This document shows positions 17,919 through 26,712 of a stretch of DNA of 64,000 nucleotides, piece after piece (within the stretch, counting starts at the first letter, position 1; each line of letters opens with the position of its first letter). The notes beneath the pieces were generated by a model. The model saw nothing but the letters and a program-made list of their open reading frames with translations, was not told the origin of the DNA and searched no databases. The translations under genes were made by a program, and so were the position numbers. The DNA lies in the NCBI GenBank assembly GCA_033856255.1, contig JAWVFH010000004.1:62001-126000 (forward strand), written 5' to 3'. The stretch is from WHSW01 sp033856255 (GTDB lineage Bacteria > Actinomycetota > Thermoleophilia > Solirubrobacterales > 70-9).

Positions 17919-19646
17919 CTACCGGCCCTTGACGCGTTCGCAGTCGGCCTCGATCTGGTCGGGTGGGCCGCGGTGCTTCGTCTTCACGTCGTCGTCGCCC
18001 TGGCCGCAGCCCGCCCGGTCGGGGGACCCGTCGGCGATGTCGAGGCTGTCGTCGCCGCTGTCGCCCTCGAGCGAGTCGCGGCCCTTTCCGCCGTCGATGC
18101 GATCCTGGCCGGCGCCGCCGAAGAGCGCGTCGCCGCCGCCCTTGCCGACGATCCGGTCGTCCCCGCCCTCGCCGAAGATCTCATTCGCGGCGTTGCTGGC
18201 GATGAACGTGTCGTTCCCACCGCCCCCATCCAGGTTCTCCACGTCCTTGAGGACGTTGTCGCCCTCTCCGGCCCTGCCGTCGTCGGGCTTGCCGTTCAGC
18301 GAGATCGTCAGCGGGTCGAATCCGGAGTACTCGGCGCTGTCGACGCCCTTACCGCCCGCTGTGACGTCCGCGCCCTCGCCGCCGAAGAAGGAGTCGTCAC
18401 CCGCGCCCCCGTCGATCGAGTCGTTGCCGTCCTCCCCGAACAGCGAATCGTCGCCGCCTCCGCCGGCGATCACGTCGTCGCCGTCGAAGCCGTCGATCTG
18501 ATTGGCCGCCTCGCTGCCGGTCAGGTTGTCCGGGCCGTTGGAGCCGGAGATGTCCTCGACGTCGCTGTGGACGTTGTCGTTCTCGCCCGGATGGCCGTCG
18601 CCGGGCAGGTCGTCCAGGGACACCGTCGCGCCGGCGGTGTCGTAGGAGAAGTCGACCTCGTCGTGGCCAGGTCCGCCGTGGATATCGTCGTCGCCCTCGC
18701 TGCCCTCGAGGAAGTCCTGGCCCTCGCCTCCGTCGACCGCGTCGTTGCCGGGGCCGCCGTCGACGAACCCGTCGTTGCCGGCGCCGCCGCTGACCGTGTC
18801 GTTGCCGGACTGGCCGACCATCTGATCGTCGCCGCCCTGAGCGAGGATGAGATCGTCGCCGGCTCCGCCGAGCAGGAGCTCGTCCCGATCGCTGCCGGTG
18901 ATCGTGTCGTTGCCGCTGCCACCCTCGAACTCCTCCACGTCGCTGCGCACGTTGTCGCCCTCCCCGGCGCTGCCGTCGTCGGCGACGTTGTCCGGAGTCA
19001 CCGTCACGGCCGCCGTATGGTCGCCGAAGCTCACCTCGTCGAACCCCGGCCCGCCGACGTTGTCGTCAGCGCCCGCTCCGCCTACCAGGAAGTCGAAGCT
19101 CGCGCCCCCGTCGACGAGATCGTTTCCGTCCTGACCAAAAATTTGGTCGCTGCCCGCGCCGCCTCTCACGGTGTCGTTCCCCGGACCGCCGTCGATGAGA
19201 TCGCCGCTGTCGTTCCCGTCGAGGGTGTCGTCGCCGTCCTCGCCGACCATGAAGTCGAGGTTCGGGCCACCGCTGAGGTTGTCGCCACCCGCGCCCCCCT
19301 CGACGTCCGTCAGGACATTGACGCTGCTGGTGTAGGTGTCGCCCAGGTCATCCAGCCTGACAAGAAGCTCGCTGAGCTCGGGGGCCGGGCAGGTGGCGAC
19401 GTTGCCGGCCACCGAACAGCCCCCGGCGCCATCCCCGTCGGTGATCGCCGCGAGACCGGCATCGACGATCTTGAGCACGCCGCCGGCATAGCTGGCGTCG
19501 ACCTTGTTCGCCTCCCCGGGGTCTGCGGCGTAGACCACTACCGGTGCGGCTCCCACCCCGACCTGAGCAACCGACGCGGCATCGGCGATCGCCGGAACGG
19601 CCAGCCCGGCCCCGAGGGTCACTGCCGCGACCAGGAGTCGATTCAT
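17919..19646 (-). CDS. Secreted RTX (hemolysin-type Ca-binding repeat) protein, copy 1
   Basis: Predicted exported protein of 575 residues. The ATG (19644-19646) starts a classical signal peptide (MNRLLVAAVTLGAGLAVP and on, Ala-x-Ala cleavage). A ~95-residue N-terminal domain shared with the upstream paralogue contains DGDGAGGCSV and a Cys pair. Many GGxGxDxx nonapeptides follow, which fold as calcium-binding beta-rolls. They are broken by three linkers of the type DDGxxGExDNVxxDVE. The C-terminus ends with DQIEADCERVKGR, also shared with the paralogue. Its start overlaps the stop of copy 2 by one base (TGATG), so both are made from one mRNA. A Sec signal and no type I exporter nearby argue against a classical RTX toxin; adhesive or surface-layer use is a guess. 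Confidence 0.85.
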   Translation of the reverse strand: MNRLLVAAVTLGAGLAVPAIADAASVAQVGVGAAPVVVYAADPGEANKVDASYAGGVLKIVDAGLAAITDGDGAGGCSVAGNVATCPAPELSELLVRLDDLGDTYTSSVNVLTDVEGGAGGDNLSGGPNLDFMVGEDGDDTLDGNDSGDLIDGGPGNDTVRGGAGSDQIFGQDGNDLVDGGASFDFLVGGAGADDNVGGPGFDEVSFGDHTAAVTVTPDNVADDGSAGEGDNVRSDVEEFEGGSGNDTITGSDRDELLLGGAGDDLILAQGGDDQMVGQSGNDTVSGGAGNDGFVDGGPGNDAVDGGEGQDFLEGSEGDDDIHGGPGHDEVDFSYDTAGATVSLDDLPGDGHPGENDNVHSDVEDISGSNGPDNLTGSEAANQIDGFDGDDVIAGGGGDDSLFGEDGNDSIDGGAGDDSFFGGEGADVTAGGKGVDSAEYSGFDPLTISLNGKPDDGRAGEGDNVLKDVENLDGGGGNDTFIASNAANEIFGEGGDDRIVGKGGGDALFGGAGQDRIDGGKGRDSLEGDSGDDSLDIADGSPDRAGCGQGDDDVKTKHRGPPDQIEADCERVKGR

Positions 19647-21439
19647 CAGCGGGCGCCCTTCGACCCGCCCTTGCGATGCACGCGCTCGCAGTCGGCCTCG
19701 ATCTGGTCGTGCGGCTTGCCGTTCTGAGTCGTCACCTGATCGCTGCCGGCGCCGCACGTCACCTGGTCGGGAGAGCCGTCCTTGACCTTCACCTTGTCGT
19801 CCCCGGAGCCGCCGTCGACTCCGTCGCGACCGGCGCCCGCGGTGACGTTGTCGTTGCCGCCGCCGGCGAAGAGGTCGTCCCCGCCGCCCTTGCCCGAGAT
19901 CCGATCGTCGCCGCCGCTGCCGCTGATCTCGTTCGCGGAGTTGCTTCCGATCAGGACGTCGTCGCCGCTGCCGCCGCTGAAGTCCTCGACGTCCTTCCCC
20001 AGGTTGTCGCCCTCACCGGCCAGCCCGTCGTCCGGCTTGCCGTTGGCCGAGACCGCGACGGGGTCGGTGCGGAAGAAGCTGGAGAAATCCTCCCCGGCTC
20101 CGCCGGAGATCACATCGGCCCCAAGATCTCCGCTGACGGAGTCGTCGCCGGCGCCGCCGGAGACGTTGTCGTCACCCGAGCCGCCGCCGATCGAGTCGTC
20201 GCCGCCGCCCCCCTCGATCACGTCGTTGCCGTTATTGCCGAAGAATGAGTTGACGGCGTCGTTGCCGATCAACGTGTCGGGCCCAGCCGAGCCGTTCACC
20301 GTTTCGACGTCGCTGTGGACGTTGTCGTTCTCGCCGGGATGCCCGTCGCCCGGCTGATCGTCGAGCGTGACCGTGGCCCCGACGATGTCGTGGGTCATCG
20401 ATGTCTGATCGCGGTCGGGCCCGCCGTGGATGTCGTCGGCGCCGAAGCTGCCGTTGACGGTGTCCACCCCGGGCCCGCCATCGAGGGCGTCGTCACCGTC
20501 GCTGCCGTTGACGGTGTCGTTTCCGTCCTCGCCCAGCAGCGAATCGTTGCCGTCGCTGCCGTCGATCGAGTCGTCCTCCGCCCCGCCCCGCACCGTGTCG
20601 TTGCCCCCCCCGCCGAGGATCCCGTTCGGTCGCGCGGTGCCGATCAGCGTGTCCGGCCCGGAGCCACCCGTGTAGTTCTCGATGTCGCTGTGAACGTTGT
20701 CGGCCTCGCCGGCCGGGCCGTCGTCGGCGATGTCGTCGGCGCTGATGTTCACCCCGACCACGAAGGTGCTGTAGCTGACGCGGTCGACCCCGGAGCCGCC
20801 GCTGACATCGTCCGTTCCCACGCCCGGCTGGAGCGTGTCGTTGCTCGCGCCTCCGTTGAGCGTGTCGGCACCCTCGTTGCCGTCGACCAGATCGACGCCG
20901 CCCTCGCCCGAGAGGAGATCGCCGCCGTCGCTGCCCCGCACGAGGTCGTTTCCGTCGCCGCCGAGCAGGACGTCGCCGTCGGCGCCGCCGGTGAGCGTGT
21001 CCGCCAGCGGGCCGCCGGTCAGCACGTCGGCGCCCACGCCGCCGTTGATGCTCCCGGCCACGCTCGCGTTGATCGTCATCGTGTCGGCGGCGTCCTGAAG
21101 GTTGGCGTTGACCGAATTGAGCGTCTGCGCCGGGCAGGTGGCGACGTTCGCCGCGACCGAGCATCCGCCGGCCCCGTCGCCGTCGGCGATCGCGGCGATC
21201 CCGGCGTCGGTGAGCGTGAGCACGCCGCCGGCAGACGTGACGGTGACCCTGTTGGCCTCCGCCGCGGCCGCGGTGTAACTGACCGACGGGGCCGTGGCGA
21301 AGTTGGGTTGCAGCGCAACCGTCGACGCGGAGGCGAAACCGGGCAGCGAGAGCGCGGCCACGAGCGACAGTCCGAAGGCGGCGCCGAGCGCGCGTCCGAC
21401 AGTGCTCCCTCGCCGACTACGAGCTTCTCTCCGACCCAT
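19646..21439 (-). CDS. Secreted RTX (hemolysin-type Ca-binding repeat) protein, copy 2
   Basis: Paralogue of the following gene, 597 residues from the ATG at 21437-21439, which has a strong GAGGAGG ribosome site; the open frame further upstream lacks one. A positively charged N-terminus (MGRREARSRRGSTVGRA) and hydrophobic core ending FASAS form the signal peptide. The N-terminal domain (ITAL-type residues replaced by LTDAGIAAIADGDGAGGCSV) and the C-terminal DQIEADCERV match copy 1. In between are RTX nonapeptides such as GGDGNDLV and GGAGDDSV, and three linkers in the same order as in copy 1. The copies are clearly diverged at residue level, so the duplication is not recent. Confidence 0.85.
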   Translation of the reverse strand: MGRREARSRRGSTVGRALGAAFGLSLVAALSLPGFASASTVALQPNFATAPSVSYTAAAAEANRVTVTSAGGVLTLTDAGIAAIADGDGAGGCSVAANVATCPAQTLNSVNANLQDAADTMTINASVAGSINGGVGADVLTGGPLADTLTGGADGDVLLGGDGNDLVRGSDGGDLLSGEGGVDLVDGNEGADTLNGGASNDTLQPGVGTDDVSGGSGVDRVSYSTFVVGVNISADDIADDGPAGEADNVHSDIENYTGGSGPDTLIGTARPNGILGGGGNDTVRGGAEDDSIDGSDGNDSLLGEDGNDTVNGSDGDDALDGGPGVDTVNGSFGADDIHGGPDRDQTSMTHDIVGATVTLDDQPGDGHPGENDNVHSDVETVNGSAGPDTLIGNDAVNSFFGNNGNDVIEGGGGDDSIGGGSGDDNVSGGAGDDSVSGDLGADVISGGAGEDFSSFFRTDPVAVSANGKPDDGLAGEGDNLGKDVEDFSGGSGDDVLIGSNSANEISGSGGDDRISGKGGGDDLFAGGGNDNVTAGAGRDGVDGGSGDDKVKVKDGSPDQVTCGAGSDQVTTQNGKPHDQIEADCERVHRKGGSKGAR

Positions 21440-21482
21440 CGTCCCTCCTCGGTCGTGTGCTGGTGCGGCTTTGTGAAAGACC

Positions 21483-22742
21483 CTAACGCTCCGGGTCGAT
21501 CGCTCCAAATTCTCCGGTCTCGGGATCGACCGCCGGAAAGCTGCCCGTCTCCAGCTCGCGCGCCACGCCGACGTCGACGACGGCTTCCTCCGGCGCCGAG
21601 ACGTCGGGGCCGAAGACCTCGCGCGAGCGCCTCGTGCGCAGCTTCAGGATCTCGAGCGTGATCACCAGGTAGACGCTGGCGGCCAGGGCGGCGATCGCGC
21701 AGGCGATCATCACCGCCGTCCAGAGCAGGTCGAAGTTGCCGTGATCGTCGGAGTAGGGAACGAAGCGCAGGGCGAGCGCGAGGCCCGCCATCACGAGTGC
21801 CCAGCCGTAGAGATAGGCCAGGGTGCGCCGTTGCGAGAAGCCGATGTTGGTGAGCCGGTGGTGCAGGTGCCAGCGGTCGGCGCGGTAGATCGGCTGGCGG
21901 TACTTGATCCGCTTCGCGATCACGAACGTCGTGTCGACGATCGGCACCGCGAGGATCAGCAGCGGCAGGATCAGGGCGATCACGGCGTTCGTCTTCAGCG
22001 CCCCCTGGACGGCGATCGCCCCGAGCAGGTAGCCGAGCAAGTTCGAGCCGGTATCCCCCATGAAGCTGGAGGCCGGCGGGAAGCCGTGTCGCAGGAAGCC
22101 GAGCGCACCGCCGGCGGTGAGTGCGGCCAGCACCCCGGCGCCCGGCTTGTCGAGCGAGAGCGCGATCACCGAGAGGGTGGCCGCGGAGATCACGCAGACG
22201 CCTGCGGCGAGCCCATCGACCCCGTCGATCAGGTTGATCACGTTGATCACGGCGACGATGCCGATGATCGTCAGCACGTGGCCGAGATGGACGCTGCCGA
22301 TCAGGCTGACGTCGAAGAGCTCGACCGACCGCAGGTTGACCCCACCGACGAAGGGGAGCGTGAACGAGGCCACGTTGACCCCGTTGAGGACCGGGATCGC
22401 CGCCGCCACGGTCTGGCCGCCGAGCTTCAGCAGCGGGTTGAGGTCGAAGACGTCGTCGATCACGCCGACGACGACGATCACGACGGCGCCGACCAGCAGC
22501 GCCTGGGTCTGCTCGGCCCAGGGCAGGAACAAGATTGCCGCCACACTGGTGCCGACGAAGATCGCCAGGCCGCCGAGCTTCGGGGTCGGCTCGACGTGCA
22601 GGCTGCGCTCGTTCGGGTGGTCGAGCGCCCCGATCCGCCGGGCGAGGCGCTCGGCCATCGGGACCAGCAGCCAGGCGAGCACCGCGGCGACGAGGAACGC
22701 GAACAGCGCCTGGACGTCCTCCGGCCGGCCGTCGACGAACAT
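21483..22742 (-). CDS. Undecaprenyl-phosphate glycosyl-1-phosphate transferase (WecA/TagO/MraY family)
   Basis: Polytopic enzyme of 419 residues with about 10-11 transmembrane helices that loads a sugar-1-phosphate onto undecaprenyl phosphate. Family motifs are present: DHPNERSLHVEPTPKLGG, VVVGVIDDVFDLNPLLK (catalytic Asp-Asp), NVINLIDGVDGLAAG, FMGDTGSNLLGY and the basic HLHHRL loop that binds the nucleotide sugar. The HxHHR-type motif favours WecA/TagO (GlcNAc-1-P) over MraY. A cytoplasmic C-terminal tail of ~65 residues contains two similar short units (ETGSFPAVDP, ETGEFGAIDP). It would initiate surface-glycan synthesis and lies 2 bases after the DUF354 gene. Confidence 0.92.
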   Translation of the reverse strand: MFVDGRPEDVQALFAFLVAAVLAWLLVPMAERLARRIGALDHPNERSLHVEPTPKLGGLAIFVGTSVAAILFLPWAEQTQALLVGAVVIVVVGVIDDVFDLNPLLKLGGQTVAAAIPVLNGVNVASFTLPFVGGVNLRSVELFDVSLIGSVHLGHVLTIIGIVAVINVINLIDGVDGLAAGVCVISAATLSVIALSLDKPGAGVLAALTAGGALGFLRHGFPPASSFMGDTGSNLLGYLLGAIAVQGALKTNAVIALILPLLILAVPIVDTTFVIAKRIKYRQPIYRADRWHLHHRLTNIGFSQRRTLAYLYGWALVMAGLALALRFVPYSDDHGNFDLLWTAVMIACAIAALAASVYLVITLEILKLRTRRSREVFGPDVSAPEEAVVDVGVARELETGSFPAVDPETGEFGAIDPER

Positions 22743-22744
22743 GA

Positions 22745-23752
22745 CTAGGACACGGCCCCGAGGATCCCGTCGACGAGCAGCCGCGGGTCGCGCGGGTGGC
22801 GTGGGCCGGGCTCGCCCGCGCGTTTGACCAGCTCGAGGATCGCGGCGTCGGTCAGCGGACGCAGCAGCCCGGCGGCGATCAGCGCCTCGTCCACGGCGCC
22901 CATGCGGCCGCTGAAGATCGTGTAGACCGGCGTCCCCAGCGCCACCGCCTCGCGGTTCATCGTCCCGCCCGCCCCGACGACCAGGTCGGCGTAGGCGATC
23001 AGGCTCTGGGCGTCGATCGCGCGCTCGGGGACGATCAGCGAGGGCTCGGCGCGCGCCCGCGTCGCCCCGGCCTGGGCCTCGGTGCGCGCGATCACGACGG
23101 CGGTGGTCCGGTCGTCGGCGACCAGCCGATCCAGCACGGCGTCGTAGACGGTGTTGCGCTCGTGATACGCGGAAGTCTCGGGCGGCGGGCGGACGACCGC
23201 GAGCACCCGCCCGCGGTCGATCCCGAGCTCCTCGAGGACGGCGGCGTCGGGTCGGAAGTCAGCGAGGTAGTAGTCCTCCTTCAGCCCCGGGTAGCGGACG
23301 AGCTTGCGCCCGGCGGCGCCGGCGCGGCGCATCGCCTCGATCGGGATCGCGTCGGGCGCCAGCACACGGCGGGCGGCGCGGAAGGCGAGCTGGCGCTGCA
23401 CGCCGGCGTACTCGTAGTCCTGCATCTGCGCGGAGGGCACGCGCAGCAGCGTGGCGACGACGGCGAGGTCCACCGAGCCGTGGCCGAGGGCGAGGTCGAA
23501 GCGACGCGGGCGCGCCCAGGCGCGCAGCTCGCGGCTGCGGCGCGCGACCGCCAGGCCCTTGGCCGCGGTCGCCCCGTCGGCGTGTCTGCCGATCACCGTG
23601 TGATCGAGGCCGAGCCGTTCGAGGATGCCGACCGTCTGCCCGTACTCGCGGGCGGTGATCTCGACCTCGTCGCCACGCTCTCGCAGCCGCTCGACGATCG
23701 GCCTGAGGACGAGCGGATGCGCCGCGGCGGTGCAGTCGACCCAGATCCTCAT
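22745..23752 (-). CDS. DUF354 (GT-B-like) protein
   Basis: Protein of 335 residues matching the DUF354 family of glycosyltransferase-B-like proteins. It begins MRIWVDCTAAAHPLVLRPIV, has the mid-protein motif QMQDYEYAGVQRQL, KLVRYPGLKEDYYLADF and, near the C-terminus, a donor-site-like VVGAGGTMNREAVALGTPVY. I use the ATG at 23750-23752 where homology starts. Function is unproven; the fold suggests an NDP-sugar enzyme, and the adjacent lipid-sugar transferase suggests a common glycan pathway. Confidence 0.85.
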   Translation of the reverse strand: MRIWVDCTAAAHPLVLRPIVERLRERGDEVEITAREYGQTVGILERLGLDHTVIGRHADGATAAKGLAVARRSRELRAWARPRRFDLALGHGSVDLAVVATLLRVPSAQMQDYEYAGVQRQLAFRAARRVLAPDAIPIEAMRRAGAAGRKLVRYPGLKEDYYLADFRPDAAVLEELGIDRGRVLAVVRPPPETSAYHERNTVYDAVLDRLVADDRTTAVVIARTEAQAGATRARAEPSLIVPERAIDAQSLIAYADLVVGAGGTMNREAVALGTPVYTIFSGRMGAVDEALIAAGLLRPLTDAAILELVKRAGEPGPRHPRDPRLLVDGILGAVS

Positions 23753-23829
23753 CGCGCGCCGAAACTTACGGGCAGGGTCGGGGGTTTGGTCGGTGGGGGG
23801 AGTCAACGACTCCGATTAGGGAGGTTCAG

Positions 23830-24435
23830 ATGAGTGCAAGAAGGCTGCTGCCGTCGCCGGCGATGCTGGTCGCGATCTGCGCGCTGGTCGCGGGGCTGAC
23901 AGGCTCGGCGGTGGCCCTGCAGGGCCACAACTCGGTGAAGTCGAACGACATCGCCCCGGGCGCGGTGCGGGGTCCGGACATCGCCGACGGGGCGGTGAAG
24001 CCGCCGAACCTCGACCTGATCAAGGTCGACGGCGAGGCGGGCCCGCTGCCGACCGCGTCGGTCCCGGCGATCGACCTCGGCGGTCCCTCGGTGACGATCC
24101 ACGTGCCCGAGACCGGGCTGGTCGCGATCTACGCCCGGGGCACCGGGGAGATCGACGGCGGTCCCAACAACGCGCTCGGCCAGATCCACCTGTTCGAGCC
24201 GACCCTGTTCCCGAGTGCGCCGCGGATCCTCGAGTTCGACTCGCCGGACCCGCAGCTGCGGATCAGCACTCCCGGGACCGGCAACGTCGACGGCACCCCC
24301 TCGCTCAGCCGCGGCGGCTGGATCGTCTTCCCGGCGAACAAGGGCACCTACACGTTCTCGCTCTACTACAGCGTCGCCAACGGCGGCACGGCGACGTTCA
24401 CCAACACCGGGCTGTGGGCGGGGGTGGTCGGCTAG
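23830..24435 (+). CDS. Secreted protein of unknown function
   Basis: Exported protein of 201 residues with a clear signal peptide (PSPAMLVAICALVAGLTGSA) and a strong AGGGAGG ribosome site before the ATG. After the signal comes SVKSNDIAPGAVRGPDIADG, a short Ser/Asn/Asp repeat-like motif (two near-copies of DIAxGAV) that I associate with cell-surface proteins of this actinobacterial lineage. The rest is Gly/Pro/Thr-rich and probably all beta, perhaps a jelly-roll. No enzyme motif is visible. It is divergent from the DUF354 gene, and its stop shares CTAG with the stop of glyA. Confidence 0.75.
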   Translation: MSARRLLPSPAMLVAICALVAGLTGSAVALQGHNSVKSNDIAPGAVRGPDIADGAVKPPNLDLIKVDGEAGPLPTASVPAIDLGGPSVTIHVPETGLVAIYARGTGEIDGGPNNALGQIHLFEPTLFPSAPRILEFDSPDPQLRISTPGTGNVDGTPSLSRGGWIVFPANKGTYTFSLYYSVANGGTATFTNTGLWAGVVG

Positions 24436-25721
24436 GCGGCGGCCGTGGCCGCCAGCTGCGGGTAGAGCGGATAGCGGTCCATCAGGGCGCGCGTCCGCTC
24501 CGCCAGCGGCTCACGCTCGGCCTCGAAGCTCTCCGAGAGCGCGATCGCGATCACCTGGGCGATCTCGCGCATCTCGTCGGTGCCCAGGCCGCGCGTGGTC
24601 AGCGCCGGGGTTCCGATCCGCAGCCCGGAGGGGTTCATCGGCGGCCGCTCGTCGAACGGGATCGCGTTGCGGTTGACCGTGATCCCGACCTGCTCGAGGC
24701 GCTGCTCGGCCGTCTTGCCGTCCAGCCCCGTGGGGCCGAGGTCGACGAGCACCAGGTGAACGTCGGTTCCTCCGGTCAGCACCTCGACGCCGTTGGCGAT
24801 CAGCTCCTCGGCGAACGCCTGCGCGTTGGCGATCGTCTGGCGCTGGCGGGCACGGAAGGGCTCCGACTGGGCGATCGCGAGCGCCACCGCCTTGGCGGCG
24901 ATGATGTGCATCAGCGGGCCACCCTGCTGACCGGGGAAGATCGCCTTGTTGATCGCGGTCGCGAGCTCCTCGTCGTTTGAGAGGATCATCCCGCTGCGCG
25001 GCCCGCAGAGCGTCTTGTGGACCGTCGTCGTGGTCACGTGGGCGTGCTCGACCGGGTTCGGGTGCTCGCCGGCGGCGACGAGGCCGGCGAAATGCGCCAT
25101 GTCGACCATCAGCTTCGCGTCGACGGAGTCGGCGATCCCGCGGAAGGCGGCGAAGTCGAGCTGGCGCGGGTATGCGGACCAGCCGGCGACGATCACCTTC
25201 GGCCGGTGCTCGTGCGCGAGCCGCTCGACCTCCTCCATGTCACAGCGGTAGTCCTCGCGACGCACGTGGTAGGCGACGACCTCGTAGAGCTTGCCCGAGA
25301 CGTTGAGCTTCATCCCGTGGGTCAGATGGCCGCCGTGATCGAGCGCCATCCCCATGATCGTGTCGCCGGGGTCGAGCATCGCCATGTAGGCGGCATTGTT
25401 GGCCTGGGCGCCCGCGTGCGGCTGGACGTTGGCGTAGCCAGCGCCGAAGAGCTCCTTGGCGCGGTCGATCGCCAGCTGCTCGGCGACGTCGACCTCCTCG
25501 CAGCCGCCGTAGTAGCGCTTGCCGGGATACCCCTCCGCGTACTTGTTGGTCAGCACCGAGCCGGCCGCGTCGAGCACCGCCTGCGGGACGAAGTTCTCCG
25601 AGGCGATCATCTCGAGCGTGTTCTGCTGGCGCTCGAGCTCACGCTGCAGGACCTCGGCGATCGCCGGATCGACCTCGGCCAGCGGGGCCGTCTGGAAGTC
25701 GTCTGGGAGCTCGGGGGACAT
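24432..25721 (-). CDS. glyA: Serine hydroxymethyltransferase
   Basis: PLP enzyme of 429 residues interconverting serine and glycine with tetrahydrofolate. Visible are LEMIASENFVPQAVLDAAGS, NKYAEGYPGKRYYGGCEEVD, the substrate-loop NVQPHAGAQAN, the PLP-lysine motif TTTVHKTLCGPRSG, and IPFDERPPMNPSGLRIGTPA. I place the start at ATG 25719-25721; an in-frame ATG 18 bases upstream (25737-25739) is a real alternative because GAGG lies just before it. Only 12-30 bases separate it from the divergent SnoaL-like gene. Confidence 0.95.
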   Translation of the reverse strand: MSPELPDDFQTAPLAEVDPAIAEVLQRELERQQNTLEMIASENFVPQAVLDAAGSVLTNKYAEGYPGKRYYGGCEEVDVAEQLAIDRAKELFGAGYANVQPHAGAQANNAAYMAMLDPGDTIMGMALDHGGHLTHGMKLNVSGKLYEVVAYHVRREDYRCDMEEVERLAHEHRPKVIVAGWSAYPRQLDFAAFRGIADSVDAKLMVDMAHFAGLVAAGEHPNPVEHAHVTTTTVHKTLCGPRSGMILSNDEELATAINKAIFPGQQGGPLMHIIAAKAVALAIAQSEPFRARQRQTIANAQAFAEELIANGVEVLTGGTDVHLVLVDLGPTGLDGKTAEQRLEQVGITVNRNAIPFDERPPMNPSGLRIGTPALTTRGLGTDEMREIAQVIAIALSESFEAEREPLAERTRALMDRYPLYPQLAATAAA

Positions 25722-25751
25722 CCGTTCCGAAGATACCATCGGCCTCAGCCG

Positions 25752-26156
25752 ATGAAGAGCGACACGGAACTGATCGAGCGGGCCTTCGAGCTGCTCACCT
25801 CGGAAACCTACGAGCAGGTCCTGCCGCTGATCGACGAGCGGTTCGAGATGGTGACCACCGCCGAGGTGGCCAGCGAGCCGGATGTCTACACCGGGCCCGA
25901 GGGCGTCCGCAGATGGTGGGTCTCGTTCCTCGACGCGATGGAATGGGTGCGGCTGGAGGCGCTGAGCTTCGAGGAGGTGGGCGACGGCAGAGTGATCGTC
26001 GATTTCATCATCCACGCGAAGGGAAAGCAGAGCGGGATCGAGACCGGACTACCGGCGGTGGCGATCGCGACCGCGTCGGAGGGCACGCTGCGGCGGCTCG
26101 AGTTCTTCACCACGCTCGCGCTTGCTCGAGCCGCCGCTCGACCTCCGTCGGGCTGA
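25752..26156 (+). CDS. SnoaL-like (NTF2-fold) protein
   Basis: Small protein of 134 residues with the nuclear-transport-factor-2 / SnoaL fold pattern: an N-terminal helix ELIERAFELLTSETYEQV, then DVYTGPEGVRRWWVSFLDAM, and late strands with VIVDFIIHAKGKQSGIE. Members are isomerases, cyclases or ligand-binding proteins; no catalytic set is obvious here. It is divergent from glyA, with the two starts so close that their promoters must overlap the other gene's leader. Its 3' end overlaps the convergent Sua5 gene by 50 bases. Confidence 0.75.
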   Translation: MKSDTELIERAFELLTSETYEQVLPLIDERFEMVTTAEVASEPDVYTGPEGVRRWWVSFLDAMEWVRLEALSFEEVGDGRVIVDFIIHAKGKQSGIETGLPAVAIATASEGTLRRLEFFTTLALARAAARPPSG

Positions 26157-26712
26157 GCCCGCCGACCCGCAGGATCGCCGGCTCGCCCCCGTCCTCGATC
26201 GCCGTCAGGTCGACGACCGTGGAGGGCTGACCGGTGAGCTCGCCGCCGTCGATCGCGAGGTCGACCTGGGCCAGGATCGCCTGGTCGACGTCAGCGAACC
26301 GGGCCGGCGGCGGATCGCCGGAGAGGTTCGCCGAGGTCTGGAAGATCGGACAGGCGGCCCCGGCGAGCGGACCCTCGATCAGCCGCACCCCGAGGCGCTC
26401 GGGGTCCGCGCGGCAGGCGAGCGGGTAGCGGTGCTCGGGGTTGGCGACCACCAGCGTCACCGGCCCGGGCAATAGAGCTCCAAGCGCCTCGCGCGTGCGC
26501 GGCCCGAGGGCGGCGACCAGCTCGCGCATCGCCAGTGGGCTGAAGTACATGACCGCCGAGGGCTTGCCGTCGTCGCGACCCTTGATCTCGTGGATCCGCT
26601 GGATCGCGTCCTCGCGGGTTGGATCGCACGCCAGCCCGTAGAGGCCGTCCGCCGGAAAGACGGCAACGCCACCGCCCAGGATGCAAGCCTCGAACTGGGA
26701 CGTCAGCTCCAC
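26107..26712 (-). CDS. Sua5/YciO/YrdC-family threonylcarbamoyl-AMP synthase
   Basis: YrdC-domain protein of 201 residues that makes threonylcarbamoyl-AMP for the t6A modification of ANN-decoding tRNAs. Motifs are the N-terminal GGGVAVFPADGLYGLACDP, KGRDDGKPSAV, LPGPVTLVV and SANLSGDPPPA. It lacks the extra Sua5 C-terminal domain, so it is of the short TsaC type. The GTG start (26710-26712) lies 10 bases inside the end of prmC. The order prfA-prmC-Sua5 is common in Gram-positives. Confidence 0.9.
   Translation of the reverse strand: MELTSQFEACILGGGVAVFPADGLYGLACDPTREDAIQRIHEIKGRDDGKPSAVMYFSPLAMRELVAALGPRTREALGALLPGPVTLVVANPEHRYPLACRADPERLGVRLIEGPLAGAACPIFQTSANLSGDPPPARFADVDQAILAQVDLAIDGGELTGQPSTVVDLTAIEDGGEPAILRVGGLSPTEVERRLEQARAW

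Noticed and set aside
19133..19148. AT-rich palindrome GACCAAAAATTTGGTC inside RTX copy 1
   Set aside because: It falls within the coding sequence for a normal RTX turn (DQIFGQDG); single occurrence, most likely a chance result of codon use.
17920..21400. Repeated nucleotide pattern in the RTX genes considered as CRISPR or satellite DNA
   Set aside because: The repetition follows the GGxGxDxx protein repeats in frame, with varying third bases and no spacer structure.
17919..21439. RTX genes as a secreted toxin locus
   Set aside because: No acyltransferase or type I secretion genes, no pore-forming domain, and both proteins have Sec-type signal peptides.
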